Below are positions 61,894-64,000 of a DNA stretch of 64,000 nt, one piece after another. A model generated the notes under the pieces. That model searched no databases. It had not been told where the DNA came from and was given only the letters and a program-made list of their open reading frames with translations. The position numbers and the translations under genes are program-made. How positions within the stretch are numbered: the first letter of the stretch is position 1; each line of letters starts with the position of its first letter. Source of the DNA: Streptomyces sp. SAI-135 (GTDB taxonomy: Bacteria > Actinomycetota > Actinomycetes > Streptomycetales > Streptomycetaceae); assembly GCF_029893805.1 (NCBI RefSeq), contig NZ_JARXYP010000001.1, positions 1,015,579 through 1,079,578 of the forward strand, in the 5' to 3' direction.

Positions 61894-64000
61894 CAGGTGT
61901 CGGCTTCCTCGTGCGCGTTGTAAAGCCCGAACCCGGTGGTCGGGGCGGGCCGTTCGGGCGGGGTCGTACTGCCGGGCCGGTCATGGACGCCGTCGAGGCC
62001 GTGGTCCTCGTCGAGCTCATCGCCGTGGTCCTCGTCGAGGTCCTCGAGGAGGCCGTCCTCGTCGTCCTGGTCGAGGAGGTCGTCCTCGTCGGCTTCGTCG
62101 TCCTGGTCGTCCTGGTCGTCCTGGTCGTCCTGGTCGTCCTGGTCGAGGTCGTCGTCCTCGTCGGCTTCGTCGAAGTGGTCGAGGTCGTCGTGGTCGAGGT
62201 CGTCGAGGCTGTCGTCCTCTTCCCACGGTGCGAGATCCCCGGCCCCGGCCCCGGCCCCGGCCCCGGCCCCGGCCCCGGCCCCGGCCCCGGCCCGGGCCCC
62301 GGTGCCGGCCCCGGTCTCGGCACTGTCGCTGGTGCCGTGGCTGTGGCTGTGGTTGTGGTGTTCGGGGTGGCGGGGCAGGGGGAGCGGGGTGGTGCGGGCC
62401 ATCACGGCTTGTTCGGTTCTGGTGGCGTGGCCGGTGTGGATGCGGCGCATGAGCTGGTCGACGGCGTCAGCAAGGGCGGCTTCCTCCTGCTCGCTGCCCC
62501 TGTCGTAGTGGTGGTGGGTGGTGGTGCGGATGTGCCGCCAGACGTCGCCCGTGAACGGTTCGTGGATGTGGTCGCGGTGGATCCACGGAACTTCGGTGAG
62601 CTTCCCGTTGGGCAGCCGTACCCAGACCTGGCGCACGTCGTGGGGGTTGTAGCGGATCTCCCACTTCCCGCCGCGGGCTGGGTGGGGGGAGCGCTGGCCG
62701 CGCCAGGGGGCCAGGAGGTCGGCGTCGTAGGTGCGGTGCTGGATGCGGATTCCGGCAGGGGTGATGGACCGCCAGTGCACCGGCAGCAGCTCGAGGTAGT
62801 CGTTGCGGGTGAGGGGGACGCGGACGTAGCCGGTGACCGCGAGCAGCGCGGCCCACATCTGGTTCGGGCTCAACGCCTTCTTGGGCATGAGCGGGTGGCG
62901 CAGGCTTCCGTGGGGCCGGTGGTGGTAGTGCACCAGCCACTCGTCGAGGAGGTCTTGCAGTTGGGGGACGCTGTAGCAGGCTTCGTGTTCGGCGTCGGGG
63001 CCACGTTGGGTGGTGTCGGATCCGGTGTAGCCGGGCAGGTGCTGGCCGAACAGGGCGTTGATGGTGTCAAAAGCGCGTTCGACGATGCCTTTGGCGGTGG
63101 GCGCGCGGGGCGGGGCGGGCTGGACGCTGATGCCGAGGTGTTCGCAGGCGGCGGTGAACGCGGCGGAGACGAAGACGTGGTCACGGTCGATGACGATCAT
63201 CTCCGGCAGGACGACCGGCCGGGCCGCCGCCTGCTCAAGACGTTCATCGAGTGCGGCCAGCTCCTGGTGGGGCAGGGCCCCCTGCTGGTGGTCCATGCGC
63301 CAGATGTTTGGCCAGGTGGGGCGGGCGGGGTGCGGGACGGCCATCTCCGCCAGCAGCAGTGCCGCGTCCACGGCCTTGGTCGCGCTCGGACACAGCACGG
63401 CGGCCAGGATGGCGCGGGTGGCGACATCGACGGCGATCGTCAGAGCGGGACGTCTGGGGATGCCGTCGTCGAAGAGAGCGAAGACGTCCAGGCGGGTGGT
63501 GTCGATCTGGACCTGCTCGCCCGGCCGCAAAGCCGTGGCCGGAGTGAAAGCCCGCCCCTCGCAACTGGCCGGCACCTGCCGCACCCGCCCCGCCGGCAGT
63601 TCACCGGGGGCGGGCAAGAGCCGCCACCAGCCGGTACAAGGTGGCCTGCGACGGGACGGGCACCACCCCGGGGCCGTACCGGTCTTCGAGGATCTGCTGG
63701 ATGAGGGGGAACACGCCGCTGACGGTGCCCTTGGAACGGCCACGCCGACGACGCAGCGCCTCACGGACAGCGGCCACCACCCGCTCATCGGCCCGCCCGG
63801 TAGGCCGGGTGGCGCGGGTGGCGCGGTGATCGACCAAACCCCACAAACCCTGCTTGCGGTAGGCGAGCCGCATCCGCTGCACCGTCGTACGCGAGACCCG
63901 GCCGAACCCCAGCGCGGTCAGCTCTGCGGCTTTGGCCCGCTCCCGTTCGGCCAGCGTGTGCCGCGCAGGGTCGTACTGCTCACGTACCGCATCGTCGCTG
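61890..64000 (-). CDS. Mu/Tn5053-type DDE transposase (TniA-like), partial, frameshifted
   Basis: The gene enters from the right edge. Its N-terminal HTH part (AAELTALGFGRVSRTTVQRM, LRRRRGRSKGTVSGVFPLIQ) reads in one frame up to about 63605. There a C5 run has one base too many and the frame meets TGA; removing a C gives ALARPGELPAGRVRQVPASC. The second frame carries the rve core: PGEQVQIDTTRLDVFALFDD (Asp), EMIVIDRDHVFVSAAFTAAC (Asp) and AKGIVERAFDTINALFGQHL (Glu). The last 140 residues hold His-rich, poly-Gly-Ala and Asp-rich repeats before stop 61890. Confidence 0.85.
62096..62150 (-). repeat. 9-bp tandem repeat encoding Asp-Asp-Gln units
   Basis: GTCGTCCTG repeats in tandem on the plus strand; on the coding strand it gives DQDDQDDQDDQDDQDD. 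It lies in a wider acidic region (about 61990-62215) of the transposase C-terminus. Confidence 0.75.
62241..62292 (-). repeat. GGGGCC hexanucleotide tandem repeat
   Basis: Plus-strand GGCCCC repeats about 8.7 times without interruption (coding strand GGGGCC). It encodes alternating Gly-Ala in the transposase tail. A slightly degenerate copy or two follows to about 62320. The unit length keeps the frame, so copy number could vary without breaking the gene. Confidence 0.85.

Noticed and set aside
62096..62292. Possible CRISPR array
   Set aside because: The repeats are tandem units of 6 and 9 bp inside a coding region with no spacers. No other regularly spaced repeats of CRISPR size were seen in the window.
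61764..63704. Plus-strand frame of 646 codons with Val/Leu repeats
   Set aside because: It is a shadow of the TniA-like transposase; the repeats are the complement of its Asp-rich and Gly-Ala repeats.

Overview
The window is high-GC actinobacterial DNA and almost certainly comes from a Streptomyces accessory region, probably a chromosome arm or integrated plasmid-like segment. The grounds are strong third-position GC, frequent GTG starts, many stop-start overlaps, and typical Streptomyces families: HTH-TPR regulators, SUKH (SMI1/KNR4) proteins, DUF6193, DUF6233 and trypco2 proteins. There is little core metabolism. Insertion sequences and broken genes are dense, as expected of a recombination-prone region.

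Layout. 0-3.1 kb: a minus-strand operon of an XRE regulator, a TIR effector and a P-loop NTPase that runs off the left edge. The TIR C-terminus and the NTPase N-terminus share a GPVHAG-type motif, which suggests an amyloid-templating immune pair. 3.1-9.9 kb: decayed genes (VOC, DUF6233 and SUKH pseudogenes), a GNAT enzyme, small membrane proteins, an intact SUKH protein and a tRNA 3'-end scar. 10-11.5 kb: an IS5-type element (TTA target duplication) next to a broken pentapeptide-repeat gene. 11.5-16.7 kb: three secreted ricin-B-like lectins, an acyltransferase and another IS5-type transposase; two lectins share a conserved upstream element. 17-22.5 kb: a WD40 pseudogene, an acetyltransferase, two IS5-type elements abutting through one TAA, and an IS256 element.

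22.5-31.5 kb: an HTH/zinc-ribbon regulator, a three-gene coupled operon of unknown function (25.2-26.9 kb), a SUKH protein, and a duplicated cassette of an AraC regulator plus a small secreted Cys-rich protein whose second AraC copy is broken. 31.8-35.7 kb: an intact M20 amidohydrolase / MFS exporter / two-domain Lrp-type regulator module. 35.8-41.6 kb: integrase remnants, a dihydroorotate-dehydrogenase-like gene cut by an amber codon, a DUF2993 fragment, an IS256 scar, an MFS transporter, and an IS5/IS427-type element that seems to carry a DUF6193 passenger gene between CTAG repeats.

41.6-49.4 kb: an HTH regulator, an RHS toxin tail, a large plasmid-type winged-helix/zinc protein with a truncated DciA-like partner, and an unknown 456-aa protein. 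49.9-53.8 kb: a trypco2 protein and a trypsin-NACHT-HEAT protein, a second conflict system. 54-59 kb: a ribbon-helix-helix/Fic-like toxin-antitoxin pair, a prepilin peptidase, HAD and HTH-TPR pseudogenes, a strong palindromic operator candidate, and a GntR regulator. 59-64 kb: a G/T-skewed tract, a TPR protein resembling a headless regulator, and a Mu/Tn5053-type transposase with its AAA helper, the transposase carrying a GGGGCC tandem repeat and a frameshift.

Common threads are intercellular or antiphage conflict (TIR, NACHT, RHS, SUKH, TA), secreted small proteins, and their assembly and breakage by transposition. Assignments come from reading the sequence only; no database search was run.
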